Positions 39,297 through 48,944 of a DNA stretch of 64,000 nt are shown here, piece by piece. Location of the stretch: contig CACHML010000003.1 in assembly GCA_902580945.1 (NCBI GenBank), positions 41,995 through 105,994 of the forward strand. Direction: 5' to 3'. This DNA comes from an uncultured Pelagibacteraceae bacterium (GTDB lineage Bacteria; Pseudomonadota; Alphaproteobacteria; Pelagibacterales; Pelagibacteraceae). The notes under the pieces are model-generated. The model was not told the origin of the DNA. It searched no databases and saw only the letters and a program-made list of their open reading frames with translations. Position numbers and translations under genes: made by a program. The stretch's first letter is position 1, and every line of letters starts with the position of its first letter.

Positions 39297-40841
39297 TTAA
39301 TGTTTAAAGTGTCTAGTTTTTGAAAAAACTAAAATCATACCTAATTCATCTGCAAATTTTATAACCTCCTTATCACGAATAGACCCAGAGGGTTGAATAA
39401 TAGCACTTACGCCATTTTGAGCTAAAGTTTCAATTCCATCAATAAAAGGAAAAAATGCATCTGATGCACCTAATATAATATCGTTTTTCTTAATTTTTTG
39501 AAATTTTTTCATTTTGTTTATTGCTATTTTGCAACTATCTACTCTACTTGTTTGGCCTGATCCAATCCCAACTGTTGAACTATTTTTTGTTAAAACTATT
39601 GCATTGGATTTTACATTTCTACAAACATTAAAAGCAAATATTAAATCGTTAAATATTTTTTTAGTTGGTTTTATCTTAGAAACTACTTTAAAATTATCTT
39701 TTTTAAAAATTTTGTTATCCATATTTTGAACTAATAAAGAGTCAGAGTTGCTAATTATATTTTTCAAATTTTTAGATTTCAATTTTGATGCATCAATCAA
39801 TCTTAAATTTTTTTTCTTTTTAAGAATTTTAAGAGAATCTCTATCAAAACCCCTGCCAATAATTACTTCTAAAAATAGTTTGCTCAATTCTTTTGCGACT
39901 AATTTTGTAATCTTATAATTGCATGAAACAATACCACCAAATGCACTTATTGGATCACATGCCAAAGCTTCCTTGTAACTTTGTATTTTATTCTGATTCA
40001 CTGACACTCCACAAGGGTTAGCATGTTTAACAATTACAGTTCCTATATTTTTTGGAAGTGTTTGTGAGATATTTAAGGCTGAATAAATATCATTATAATT
40101 ATTATAACTTAATTTTTTTCCACTTAATTGATAAAAACCTAAATTGGTATTTCTACTATAAATTGCTGATTCTTGATGTGGATTTTCTCCATATCGTAAT
40201 ACTTCAACTAAATTTCCGTGAAAAGTTTTTTTCTGAGGAAAATTAATATTATTTTCAGAGCATAAATAATCAGAAATTACAGAGTCGTAGTAAGCTGTTA
40301 AATTAAATGCTTCTTGAGACATTTTTTTTCTAAGCTTAATACTTGTACAGCCTTTATTTTTTTCTAAATCCATAACAAACTCTTTGTACTGATGAGGAGA
40401 GGTTAAAATTGTAGTATACTTATAATTTTTAGCTGTTGCTCTAACAAGAGTAGGGCCTCCTATATCAATATTCTCAATAAGTTTATTATGATTTTTTGTT
40501 TTTTTTAATGATTCCTCGAATGGATAAAAATTTACTATTACTAAATCAATTTCCTCATAATCATTTTTTAAGAGTTCATTTATGTGTTTTTTATTACCTC
40601 TTTTGCTGAGAATACCGGCATAAATCTTAGGATGAAGTGTTTTAACTCTTCCATCTAAAATTTCATTAGAATTAGTAAATTTTGAAACATCGGTACACTT
40701 ATAGCCTAATTTTTTAATTTTTTTAGATGTTCCACCTGAGCTTATAATTTTTATATTATACTTCTCCAGCACTTTTAAAATTGATCTTATTTCTGATTTA
40801 TCAGAGAGAGAAATAATTGCTTTTTTTATTTTTTTATTCAT
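39297..40841 (-). CDS. purH: Bifunctional AICAR transformylase / IMP cyclohydrolase
   Basis: PurH does the last two steps of IMP synthesis. The 514-residue protein has the N-terminal MGS-like cyclohydrolase domain (ISSGGTSKKIKKLGYKCTDVS, DGRVKTLHPKIYAGIL, NFYPFE) and the transformylase domain (LRYGENPHQ, IVKHANPCGV, SAFGGIVS, and a C-terminal ASDAFFPFIDGIETLAQNGVSAIIQPSGSIRD). It overlaps the heparinase-like gene by 4 bases, an order found across alphaproteobacteria. Confidence 0.97.
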   Translation of the reverse strand: MNKKIKKAIISLSDKSEIRSILKVLEKYNIKIISSGGTSKKIKKLGYKCTDVSKFTNSNEILDGRVKTLHPKIYAGILSKRGNKKHINELLKNDYEEIDLVIVNFYPFEESLKKTKNHNKLIENIDIGGPTLVRATAKNYKYTTILTSPHQYKEFVMDLEKNKGCTSIKLRKKMSQEAFNLTAYYDSVISDYLCSENNINFPQKKTFHGNLVEVLRYGENPHQESAIYSRNTNLGFYQLSGKKLSYNNYNDIYSALNISQTLPKNIGTVIVKHANPCGVSVNQNKIQSYKEALACDPISAFGGIVSCNYKITKLVAKELSKLFLEVIIGRGFDRDSLKILKKKKNLRLIDASKLKSKNLKNIISNSDSLLVQNMDNKIFKKDNFKVVSKIKPTKKIFNDLIFAFNVCRNVKSNAIVLTKNSSTVGIGSGQTSRVDSCKIAINKMKKFQKIKKNDIILGASDAFFPFIDGIETLAQNGVSAIIQPSGSIRDKEVIKFADELGMILVFSKTRHFKH

Positions 40842-42466
40842 ATTTTGCTAATTTGCCATTCAATTAATTGATCAATATTTTGAGTGATACCTGATATAAA
40901 CATATTTTGGTTTTCGACATAGTTATTTTTATTACCAAAATAAAGTCCCGTTTCAACTCCTACTTTTCCATCATTTGAAAAAAATCGCCAGCCAGAGTTC
41001 ATTAATTCAATTAAGACTGTTTTATCATCTTGTAACTTTGTTACTTTTATATTTGGTAATAAATGAAATCTTATTTCAAAATTTGAAGCTTTAAAATTTT
41101 TTTTTTTTATAAGTTTTTCTTTACCAATAATTATATTTTTATCCGGGTAAAATTCTATATTTCTCTGATGAATTACACCATATCTTGATAAATAACCATC
41201 ATGAGAACCTTGAATTTTCCAATAATTTTTTTCAAAAGTAACTTGATTGTCAAAAGTTTTAAACCCTTTATTTACAAAGCTTTGTCCATTATTTTTTTTT
41301 ATAAAATTACACACAGAAGAATTATCTAAAATTAATGTTGAATGAGTTGCAGTTGTTTTTGAAATTCTATTGAGTTGATGCCTATGGTCTTGAAAATAAC
41401 CTGAGTTTGTGATCAATTTTTCGTCTTTAAAAAAAAATTCAAATGATAAAGCTCCACTTTGATAATTCTCTGAATGATTTCTTGCTGGATTACTTCCTGT
41501 ATCCATTGCAAGTATTGCATTTTTATTTTTTAAAATTGTATATCCGGATATATCAGATTTATCGTTTTTAAATTTATACCTAAAAAGGGCTAAGTATTTA
41601 TCGAAGTCTCTGTTATTTGAGTTATTATTTCCGTTAAATAATAAGCTACCCCTGATTGACCCACAAAAAAAAGCGTAGGACTTTCCAAGATAGAAAATTA
41701 TTTCATTTAAATACTCAGGAATTTCATTTAAAGAGTCCTTCAGAAGTTCTCTAATCAGAATAAAATACTTTAAGAAAAAAACCATATGTCTTATATTTCT
41801 TGATTTTGGAAAGTAGTTATTGTCAAAGGATGTATTAACTATTTTTTCAAGTAAATTTAACCCATAGTCTAAAAATCTATTATTTTTATATGCAATACCT
41901 GAAATTATTATAGCTGTGCATCCAATCATCTTATTGTTAAAGTCAGAAGATCTATTAATCTCATTAATTAAGTGATTTACTTGCTTACTAATTATTTCGT
42001 TAAAACTGCTCTTGTACTTATTTTTTGAACCATCATAAGTAATTTTTGAATTTGAAATCCAAGCTATCACTCTCTTTGATAGAATATCAATTTCCCAGCT
42101 TTTTGTTTCATAATTTTGATTTTTTGAAATCCAATTCTCTATAATTGATTGAGTAATTTTGTTTGAAGATTTAAGGTCGATTGAAAATAACCAATAAAAA
42201 TTATGAAGTTTTATAAAATCTTTATAACTTAAATTTTTATTGTTCCACATTTCCTGAACATTAAAATCTTCTATTTTTTTTTTCTGTTTTTCGTATTTTA
42301 TTAGCGAACTTAGAATGCTTAAACTTGGTTGATATACTAAAACATTTTCTTCAATTTTAGAAATTTTTTTATTATAAATAAATGAACTTAAATAAAGTCT
42401 ACGTATTTGATTTTTAAAAATAAAAATAAACTCATTTATAAAATTGAAAGAACTTTTTAAAAACAT
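40838..42466 (-). CDS. Heparinase II/III-family protein
   Basis: The 542-residue protein has a helical alpha/alpha-toroid-like N-terminal half (WNNKNLSYKDFIKLHNFYWLFSIDL) and a C-terminal beta region with GYTILKNKNAILAMDTG, HSENYQSGALSFEFFFKDEKLITNSGY and THSTLILDNSSVCNF, as in heparinase II/III-like lyases. In many alphaproteobacteria this gene lies next to purH and is thought to act on cell-envelope polysaccharide, but its substrate is not known. There is no obvious signal peptide at the start. Confidence 0.88.
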   Translation of the reverse strand: MFLKSSFNFINEFIFIFKNQIRRLYLSSFIYNKKISKIEENVLVYQPSLSILSSLIKYEKQKKKIEDFNVQEMWNNKNLSYKDFIKLHNFYWLFSIDLKSSNKITQSIIENWISKNQNYETKSWEIDILSKRVIAWISNSKITYDGSKNKYKSSFNEIISKQVNHLINEINRSSDFNNKMIGCTAIIISGIAYKNNRFLDYGLNLLEKIVNTSFDNNYFPKSRNIRHMVFFLKYFILIRELLKDSLNEIPEYLNEIIFYLGKSYAFFCGSIRGSLLFNGNNNSNNRDFDKYLALFRYKFKNDKSDISGYTILKNKNAILAMDTGSNPARNHSENYQSGALSFEFFFKDEKLITNSGYFQDHRHQLNRISKTTATHSTLILDNSSVCNFIKKNNGQSFVNKGFKTFDNQVTFEKNYWKIQGSHDGYLSRYGVIHQRNIEFYPDKNIIIGKEKLIKKKNFKASNFEIRFHLLPNIKVTKLQDDKTVLIELMNSGWRFFSNDGKVGVETGLYFGNKNNYVENQNMFISGITQNIDQLIEWQISKI

Positions 42467-42467
42467 T

Positions 42468-43127
42468 TTACATTGATTTTAGTTTTTCAATATTATTTTT
42501 AATATTACCATTATTTTCTTTAAAGATTGTAGTTCCTGACACTAAAATGTCTGCTCCTGCCTCTAAAACCATTTTTGCATTACTAAAATTAATTCCCCCA
42601 TCAACTTCAATGTTGAAATGATATTGGTTTTTATCTTTAATATTTTTTAACTCTTTTATTTTATCTAATACTTCAGGCATAAATTTTTGACCACCAAAAC
42701 CTGGGTTAACACTCATAACTAGTACTAAATCAATATTTTTAATTTCATCAATTAGTGTTTTTATTTCAGTTTTAGGATTTAAAGAGACGCCAACTTTTTT
42801 ACCAAATTTTTTAATTAAGTTTATTGACTCTTTTAAATTCTCAGTTGCCTCAGGGTGAATTGTTATTATATCTGCGCCAGCCTCTGCGTAACTTTCAATA
42901 TATTTATGCACCGGCGATATCATTAAATGTACGTCAAACGGAAGCTTAGTATATTTTCTTAAGTTTTTAATTACTGGAGGTCCTATTGTTAAATTAGGAA
43001 CAAAGTGACCATCCATTACATCCACATGAATCAAGTCAGCTCCACCCTCCTCGAGTTTTTTAATTTCACTTCCTAACTGACTGAAATCAGCAGATAATAT
43101 AGATGGAGAAATTTGTATTTTTTTCAT
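42468..43127 (-). CDS. rpe: Ribulose-phosphate 3-epimerase
   Basis: Rpe interconverts ribulose-5-P and xylulose-5-P. The 219-residue barrel shows ISPSILSADFSQLGSEI, LIHVDVMDGHFVPNLTIGP, PFDVHLMI, MSVNPGFGGQKFMP and VDGGIN, all family signatures including metal-binding His and Asp. It is 1 base upstream of the heparinase-like gene on the same strand. Confidence 0.97.
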   Translation of the reverse strand: MKKIQISPSILSADFSQLGSEIKKLEEGGADLIHVDVMDGHFVPNLTIGPPVIKNLRKYTKLPFDVHLMISPVHKYIESYAEAGADIITIHPEATENLKESINLIKKFGKKVGVSLNPKTEIKTLIDEIKNIDLVLVMSVNPGFGGQKFMPEVLDKIKELKNIKDKNQYHFNIEVDGGINFSNAKMVLEAGADILVSGTTIFKENNGNIKNNIEKLKSM

Positions 43128-43170
43128 TTGATACTAAAAATATTAGTATCAATTTTTTGTTTTATTTGAA

Positions 43171-43521
43171 TTATTTTTTACCAAATATCATGTATATTTC
43201 TTGAGCAATTTGGCTCTCTAAAGGAAATGAAAGCATCCCCATAACTGAATAACCTAATAAATATGGCATTAAATAGAAACGCCCCATATAAAAGAACCAG
43301 GCCACATACAGCGGCACCAACGGTGTTATTATAAAGTTTGGTGTAATTGGCTTAAAGACTTTTATAAGTGGATTTGTAAGTTTTACAAATGTTTTCATGA
43401 AGAAAAATTCTGAGTCTTCTCTTTGAAAAATATTCATTGCAACTCTTCCAATTAACGTCCACATAATAACACCAAGGACATAATCAATTATATAAACTAA
43501 AGGATGAAAATTTGCTGACAT
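43171..43521 (-). CDS. YggT-like membrane protein
   Basis: The 116-residue protein has about three membrane segments and the sequence VKLTNPLIKVFKPITPNFIITPLVPLYVAWFFYMG, which resembles the TDPILxxIRxxLP...DxSPIILLLL block of YggT proteins, including the second copy at 52769-53059. YggT function is poorly known (linked to osmotic shock and envelope). A strong hairpin separates it from the symporter gene upstream. Confidence 0.7.
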   Translation of the reverse strand: MSANFHPLVYIIDYVLGVIMWTLIGRVAMNIFQREDSEFFFMKTFVKLTNPLIKVFKPITPNFIITPLVPLYVAWFFYMGRFYLMPYLLGYSVMGMLSFPLESQIAQEIYMIFGKK

Positions 43522-43530
43522 AATTTCTAA

Positions 43531-43555
43531 ATAGGGGCGAAAATTTCGCCCCTAT
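43531..43555 (-). terminator. Hairpin terminator candidate after the symporter gene
   Basis: ATAGGGGCGAA pairs with TTCGCCCCTAT around a 3-base loop. Read on the minus strand it lies 16 bases after the symporter stop, followed by a weak TTAG-AAATT tract. It is one of the few G+C-rich hairpins in the window and would end the symporter transcript before the YggT-like gene. Confidence 0.7.
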
Positions 43556-43570
43556 ATAAATATATTTTAA

Positions 43571-45397
43571 TTATTGTTTTCCAAGTATTGTTTTACCACT
43601 TGGCACACGTACATCATCTACCATTTTCTGAGTAGCAGAGTCAGGTGCTTCAGTAATTAAGCTTACAACAATCATTGCAACTAAACTTACCGATGCTCCA
43701 ACAAGTCCAAATGTACTAGCAGTAATACCTAAGAAACCAGCTCCACCCATAAAGTGGACCCAAATTAGATATCCAGTTCCAGATGCAAGTCCTAAAAGCA
43801 TTCCTGCAACAGCGCCTGCTGCATTAGCTCTCTTCCACCATACTCCAAGTACCAGTGGGAAGAATAATCCAGACATTGCAAAGTCAAAAGCCCATATGAC
43901 TGACCCAAGAATATCACGTATTTCTAAAGCAGCAATTGTTGCTCCTGCAAAACCAATTATTACAAGTAATATCCTTGCAACAATTAATCTTTTTGCAGTT
44001 TCTGCTTTTGGATTAATGATCTTGTAGTAAATGTCATGAGATAATGCATTTGAAATAGCTAAAACTAATCCATCTGCAGTTGACATGGCAGCAGCCATAC
44101 CTCCAGCAGCAACAAGTCCAGATATTACATAAGGTAGTCCTGCAATTTCTGGTGTCGCTAAAACTACAGCATCAGCCTTCATGAAGAACTCATTTAGTTC
44201 AAGAGTTCCGTTGCCATTAAAGTCACTTACAAACATTAACTTCGCTTGGTTCCAGTTTTGATACCAATCAAGTGCTTGAACTTCAGCAACAGACTTTCCT
44301 ATAATACCAGTAGCTAAATTAGGATCCAACAAAGAAATTTTTGATAGAGTAGCTAACATTGGAGCTGAAGAGTAAAGTAGGAATATAAAGAATAGCGACC
44401 AACCTACCGATCTTCTTGCTGTTCTTACACTTGGAGTAGTAAAGTATCTCATCATAACGTGTGGTAATGATGCTGTTCCAGCCATCATACATACTGCTAA
44501 TGAAATAAATTGCCAAGGTGTTGCATTAACTTCAGAGTGAGCTTTTGTAATTTGAGCTAACCCTTTTGGTACTGTTGCCATATCTGCAGCTGAATTTTTC
44601 ATTGCATCTGTTCCTAAACCAAACTGACTTTCAAGTTCTGCAATTCTCGCTACTTCATCTGCTAACATAAAGTGTGGGAAAAACCCTCCCCCAATATTGC
44701 TACTTATCCAGAATACTGGAAGTAAGTAAGCTATAATTAACACAATGTATTGAGCAACTTGAGTCCAAGTAACAGCTCTCATTCCACCAAGCATTGAGCA
44801 CATTAAAATACTAGCTAGACCAACATAAACTGCAATATTAAATGGAATATCCAAAGCAACAGAAGCAATTCTTCCTGTAGCATTAATTTGAGCAGTTACG
44901 TACGTGAATGATGCAATTGTTAAAACTAGTACAGCACAGAATCTCGCTAAGTTACCACCATAACGAGTTCCTATAAAATCTGGTACAGTATAACATCCAA
45001 ATTTTCTAAGATATGGTGCTAATAAAGCAGCAACTAGTACATATCCACCAGTCCAACCAACTAGTAATGCCATATAACCGTAACCTTTAAAGTAAATACC
45101 ACCTGCCATAGCAACAAATGAGGCACCAGACATCCAGTCTGCTGCAGTTGCCATTCCATTGAATACAGTAGGTACTTGCCTTCCAGCTACATAATAAGCA
45201 TCTGATTGAAGCGTTCTAGATAACCATCCAATTAAAGCATAGATCAAGACTGTGAAAGAAACAAAAAATATTCCTATTAGTTCTTTCGACATCCCAGCAT
45301 TTTCAGCTATTGACATCAGGATAATAAATACTAGAAAACCTCCAGTATATATCCCATAGATCTTAGGTAGATTATCTATAAATTTACCTTTTATCAT
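43571..45397 (-). CDS. Sodium:solute symporter, acetate-type (VC_2705 subfamily), large subunit
   Basis: The 608-residue protein has about 13 membrane helices of the SSS fold: SDAYYVAGRQVPTVFNGMATAADWMSGASF, TVPDFIGTRYGG, GGMRAVTWTQVAQYIVL and MAAAMSTADGLVLAISNALSHD. Between helices there is a 12-residue EF-hand-like loop DFNGNGTLELNE at 392-403, with Asp, Asn, Asn and final Glu placed as Ca2+ ligands. The DUF4212 small subunit is encoded just upstream with a 4-base overlap, and acs is nearby, so uptake of acetate or another short carboxylate is likely. The exact substrate is inferred. Confidence 0.92.
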   Translation of the reverse strand: MIKGKFIDNLPKIYGIYTGGFLVFIILMSIAENAGMSKELIGIFFVSFTVLIYALIGWLSRTLQSDAYYVAGRQVPTVFNGMATAADWMSGASFVAMAGGIYFKGYGYMALLVGWTGGYVLVAALLAPYLRKFGCYTVPDFIGTRYGGNLARFCAVLVLTIASFTYVTAQINATGRIASVALDIPFNIAVYVGLASILMCSMLGGMRAVTWTQVAQYIVLIIAYLLPVFWISSNIGGGFFPHFMLADEVARIAELESQFGLGTDAMKNSAADMATVPKGLAQITKAHSEVNATPWQFISLAVCMMAGTASLPHVMMRYFTTPSVRTARRSVGWSLFFIFLLYSSAPMLATLSKISLLDPNLATGIIGKSVAEVQALDWYQNWNQAKLMFVSDFNGNGTLELNEFFMKADAVVLATPEIAGLPYVISGLVAAGGMAAAMSTADGLVLAISNALSHDIYYKIINPKAETAKRLIVARILLVIIGFAGATIAALEIRDILGSVIWAFDFAMSGLFFPLVLGVWWKRANAAGAVAGMLLGLASGTGYLIWVHFMGGAGFLGITASTFGLVGASVSLVAMIVVSLITEAPDSATQKMVDDVRVPSGKTILGKQ

Positions 45398-45660
45398 TGT
45401 TCACCCTCTCTTTCAGTAAATCCGAACTCATCATCTATTTTCTCTTGTCGACCTGCAAACCAGAAAATTAGAATAACGAAGATTGCAAGTGATCCTTGGC
45501 ATGTAAACCAATACGTTAAAGGATATCCAAATGGTCTAATATTTGATTCTTGCATTTCGGCTCCGAAAAGAAAGATGCCAATTGAGAAAACAAACCAGAT
45601 TGCTAATGTAATAAAAAGCAAGCCCCTAGTTTTTTCCCAGTGTTGTTCTTGTTTTGACAT
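45394..45660 (-). CDS. DUF4212 small subunit of sodium/solute symporter
   Basis: The 88-residue protein with two membrane helices (GLLFITLAIWFVFSIGIFLFG and YWFTCQGSLAIFVILIFWFAGR) and the motif RPFGYPLTYWFTCQGSLAIF is the small partner that precedes VC_2705-type symporters. It overlaps the large subunit by 4 bases. A GGGAGAG ribosome-binding site precedes the ATG, with a short hairpin directly upstream of it. Confidence 0.92.
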   Translation of the reverse strand: MSKQEQHWEKTRGLLFITLAIWFVFSIGIFLFGAEMQESNIRPFGYPLTYWFTCQGSLAIFVILIFWFAGRQEKIDDEFGFTEREGEQ

Positions 45661-45675
45661 TTTTTCTCTCCCTAT

Positions 45676-45693
45676 AGGTTAAAAAATTAACCT
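45676..45693 (-). promoter_or_regulatory. 5' leader hairpin next to the symporter ribosome-binding site
   Basis: On the minus strand AGGTTAA and TTAACCT form a 7-bp perfect stem with a TTTT loop, ending two bases before the AGGGAGAG ribosome-binding site of the DUF4212 gene. A TATAAT -10 candidate at 45752-45757 (17 bases from a weak TTAATC) would give a leader of about 85 bases. It may tune translation or be a protein-binding palindrome; as a terminator it would be unusual. Confidence 0.4.
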
Positions 45694-45779
45694 TACTGAT
45701 AATCGTATTTATTTAAACCCCTAAAAACACTCGATATTGTGGCATTTTTACATTATACATCAATATATTACTTAGATTA

Positions 45780-46406
45780 ATGGCCCTTAAATATAGATTC
45801 AATCTGAAGGATATAAAACTTCAAGACTTCAAAGTTTATTTGTTAGCAATGTTTAAAGGCATTTTGCCAAAGAAAAAAATAAAAAATATTGAAGATCTTG
45901 AAGAATTTATTCAGCAGAAATCAGCATGGGTATCACAAGTTACACTCTATAATTATTTAAAAACTAGAATGGGTACTAAATGGGTTTTGCATTTTGATGA
46001 TGAAACATTTTTAAAATCAATAAATACTGCAAAATGGAATATTTATGCAATTTCACTTCAAGACTTATCATTTTACACAATTTCATACTTAAATGTTTTT
46101 TATAATTATAAAGAGACAGGTCAGTCGTACGAAATTTATAATTCTATTCTTAATAAAGAATTGGAAAATGGAATGCCAAAAGAAATTGTCGATGAAGCAA
46201 GAATAAGTTTTAAAGAAAGATTTGAAAAAATAAAATGGGAAGATCATTATAAATCTTTACCCTTTAATGAAAGTGCTTTAGCACTATATAATTGGGCTCC
46301 AGTAGCAAATGAATTAAAAACTTTAGATAGAAAAATTGTTCTTAACTCTATGATATTGAAATGGGATAATATTAAAGAAGAGTTTTCTAAACGTGTAAAG
46401 ATTTAA
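45780..46406 (+). CDS. Conserved protein of unknown function between symporter and acs
   Basis: I do not recognise this 208-residue soluble protein. It has no signal peptide or membrane segment and is rich in aromatic residues ([46 protein letters not shown]). It is divergent from the symporter genes and convergent with acs, sharing the four-base TTAA stop overlap (46403-46406). The codon usage is like its neighbours. A role in acetate metabolism is only suggested by location. Confidence 0.75.
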   Translation: MALKYRFNLKDIKLQDFKVYLLAMFKGILPKKKIKNIEDLEEFIQQKSAWVSQVTLYNYLKTRMGTKWVLHFDDETFLKSINTAKWNIYAISLQDLSFYTISYLNVFYNYKETGQSYEIYNSILNKELENGMPKEIVDEARISFKERFEKIKWEDHYKSLPFNESALALYNWAPVANELKTLDRKIVLNSMILKWDNIKEEFSKRVKI

Positions 46407-48400
46407 ATATTTTTTCTATTATCAACTAAGCTATCAACAACCGAAGGGTCTGCTAAAGTTGTTGTGTCTCCTAATTGACCATGTTCATTAGCAGCAATTT
46501 TTCTAAGAATTCTTCTCATTATTTTACCGGACCTAGTTTTTGGAAGGCCTGGAGCAAATTGTATTAAATCAGGAGTAGCAATTGCACCAATTTGTTTTCT
46601 AACCCATAATTTTAATTCTCTTTCTAAATCAAGAGTACTTCTTTCTCCAGCATTTAAAGTTACATAACAATAAAGACCATTCCCTTTTATATCATGTGGG
46701 TAACCAACCACTGCTGCTTCAGCAACTTTAGGGTGAGCTACAAATGCACTTTCAATTTCTGCAGTTCCTAAATTATGTCCTGATACTATTATGACATCAT
46801 CAACTCTTCCAGTTATCCAATAATAGCCATCTTTATCTCTTCTACACCCATCCCCTGTAAAATATTTTCCATCAAACTGTGAGAAGTAGGTATCTATAAA
46901 TCTTTGGTGGTCTCCATAAACAGTTCTCATTTGCCCAGGCCAAGACTGTGAAATACATAATCTACCTTGTGCTTCACCTTTTAATACTTTGCCATCCTTA
47001 TCGAGTATTTCAGGTTTGATTCCATAAAACGGTTTTGTTGCAGACCCAGGTTTTAAATCTATAGCTCCAGTCTGAGGACTTATTAGAATACCGCCTGTCT
47101 CAGTTTGCCACCAAGTATCAACTATTGGACATTTGCTATCGCCAACTGTTTTAAAGTACCACTCCCATGCTTCAGGATTTATTGGTTCACCAACAGTACC
47201 TAAAAGTTTTAAAGTTTTTCTAGAAGTTTTCTTTACAGGTTTATCACCTTCTCTCATTAAAGCTCTAATCGCAGTTGGTGCAGTATAGAAAATATTAACT
47301 TTATACTTATCAACTATTTGCCACCATCTCGAGGTATCTGGATAAGTTGGTATTCCCTCAAACATTATTGAAGTTGCACCATTGGCTAATGGTCCATAAA
47401 TAATATAGCTATGTCCGGTAACCCATCCGATATCAGCTGTACACCAATAAATATCTTTTGGTTTATAATTAAAAATATATTGATGTGTCATCGATGCATA
47501 AACCATATACCCACCAGTTGTGTGAAGAACTCCTTTTGGTTTTCCGGTTGAACCAGATGTGTAAAGAATAAATAGTGGATCTTCAGCGTTCATTTCCTCA
47601 GGTTCACATTTCGTAGAGACTTTCTTGGTCATTTGATGATACCAAATATCTCTGTCACTAAACCAATCTATTTTCTTTGTTCCAGTTCTTTTTACGACGA
47701 TACATTTTTTAACATTTGGACAGCTCTGTAATGCTTCGTCTGCAATATTTTTTAGTGGAATTGTTTTGCCACCCCTGACACCCTCATCTGCAGTTATGAC
47801 ATAATCTGACTCGCAGTCATTAATTCTACCCGAAATACTATCTGCTGAAAATCCACCAAATATTATTGAGTGAACTGCACCTATCCTAGCACAAGCAAGC
47901 ATAGTATATGCCAGCTCAGGTATCATTGTAAGATAGATTGTCACTCTATCTCCTTTTTGAACACCTAAATTTTTTAAACCATTGGCAGCTTTAGAAACTT
48001 CTTTATGAAGTTCTTTATATGTGATTTTTTTTTGAACTTTTGGATCATCACCAACCCATATAATTGCATTTTTATTACCATTCTTTTTGAGATGTCTATC
48101 AATGCAGTTCGCCGATGCATTTAAAGTCCCATCGTAGTACCATTTTATATGAACATCATCTTTACTGTATTTAATATCTTTTATTTTTTTATAAGGCTTA
48201 ATCCATTTAATTCTTTTTCCTTCTTTATTCCAAAAACCATCGTTATCTTTTATAGACTCATTGTATTTTTTTATGTATTGGGATTTATTTACAATTGCTT
48301 TGCTTATCCAATCTTTTTGAGTTTTATAAATAGTCTCTTTCGTTTTTTTCGAATAAGTCTTTTTTTTAACTTTTTTTTTTGTTTTTTTTTTCTTAAGCAT
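46403..48400 (-). CDS. acs: Acetyl-CoA synthetase
   Basis: Acs activates acetate to acetyl-CoA via acetyl-AMP. The 665-residue protein has the AMP-forming core: [76 protein letters not shown] and the acetylatable lysine region [14 protein letters not shown]. The N-terminus is unusual: the first 24 residues contain 15 lysines in three blocks ([12 protein letters not shown]), coded by A runs of 11, 10 and 8, before the normal Acs start region. A later start cannot be excluded but no ATG is available soon after. Confidence 0.96.
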   Translation of the reverse strand: MLKKKKTKKKVKKKTYSKKTKETIYKTQKDWISKAIVNKSQYIKKYNESIKDNDGFWNKEGKRIKWIKPYKKIKDIKYSKDDVHIKWYYDGTLNASANCIDRHLKKNGNKNAIIWVGDDPKVQKKITYKELHKEVSKAANGLKNLGVQKGDRVTIYLTMIPELAYTMLACARIGAVHSIIFGGFSADSISGRINDCESDYVITADEGVRGGKTIPLKNIADEALQSCPNVKKCIVVKRTGTKKIDWFSDRDIWYHQMTKKVSTKCEPEEMNAEDPLFILYTSGSTGKPKGVLHTTGGYMVYASMTHQYIFNYKPKDIYWCTADIGWVTGHSYIIYGPLANGATSIMFEGIPTYPDTSRWWQIVDKYKVNIFYTAPTAIRALMREGDKPVKKTSRKTLKLLGTVGEPINPEAWEWYFKTVGDSKCPIVDTWWQTETGGILISPQTGAIDLKPGSATKPFYGIKPEILDKDGKVLKGEAQGRLCISQSWPGQMRTVYGDHQRFIDTYFSQFDGKYFTGDGCRRDKDGYYWITGRVDDVIIVSGHNLGTAEIESAFVAHPKVAEAAVVGYPHDIKGNGLYCYVTLNAGERSTLDLERELKLWVRKQIGAIATPDLIQFAPGLPKTRSGKIMRRILRKIAANEHGQLGDTTTLADPSVVDSLVDNRKNI

Positions 48401-48410
48401 GAATTTTTTT

Positions 48411-48827
48411 TTATTTAATTCTACCTATGTTCAAAATTATTTTCCAGCTTTTAGTATCAATTGGCATAACCGAAAGTCTACTTTGTCTAATCAGTGATAA
48501 GTTCTTTAAAGCCTTTATTTTTTTGATATTTTTAAGAGTTACAGGATTTTCAAGTTTATTTTTAAATTTAACCTTAACTGCAACAAACCTTTTTTTCTTA
48601 TCTGTTGGATCAATGAATGCAGTTTTTAAAACTTCAACAATACCAACAATCTCTTTTCCTATATTAGAATGATAAAAAAAACAAAGATCTCCTTTTTGCA
48701 TCTTTCTTAAATTATTAGCTGCTTGATAATTTCTAACACCATCCCAGTCTGCACCTTTTTCTCCAGCTTTAATTTGTTGATCTATTGACCACACATCTGG
48801 TTCAGATTTTAATAACCAATATTGCAT
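48411..48827 (-). CDS. EVE-domain protein (PUA/YTH-like)
   Basis: The 138-residue protein starts [17 protein letters not shown] and has [26 protein letters not shown] and IVGIVEVLK, the signature of EVE domains, which bind modified bases in DNA or RNA. In alphaproteobacteria this gene is often near tsaD or YciI-like genes. It starts directly after the stop of the 38-codon gene, with no spacer, and lies 10 bases before acs. Confidence 0.94.
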   Translation of the reverse strand: MQYWLLKSEPDVWSIDQQIKAGEKGADWDGVRNYQAANNLRKMQKGDLCFFYHSNIGKEIVGIVEVLKTAFIDPTDKKKRFVAVKVKFKNKLENPVTLKNIKKIKALKNLSLIRQSRLSVMPIDTKSWKIILNIGRIK

Positions 48828-48944
48828 TTAATTTTTTTTATTCTTTTTTTCTTTTTTAAGTTTTCTTTTTTCTTTTAAAGAAAGCTTAGCTTTTTTCATT
48901 ACACTTGCATCCTTAAATGATTTACCACTGTATCTTTTTGACAT
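48828..48944 (-). CDS. 38-residue lysine-rich small protein
   Basis: The ATG at 48944 begins directly after the tsaD stop, and the stop at 48828 directly precedes the EVE start, so this frame exactly fills the gap. The product starts MSKRYSGKSFKDASVMKKAK and continues with a helical, Lys-rich tail (predicted pI very high). Of 38 residues 18 are Lys or Arg. The exact fit between flanking genes on the same strand is the main support; I know no family for it. It may bind RNA or ribosomes. Confidence 0.6.
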   Translation of the reverse strand: MSKRYSGKSFKDASVMKKAKLSLKEKRKLKKEKKNKKN

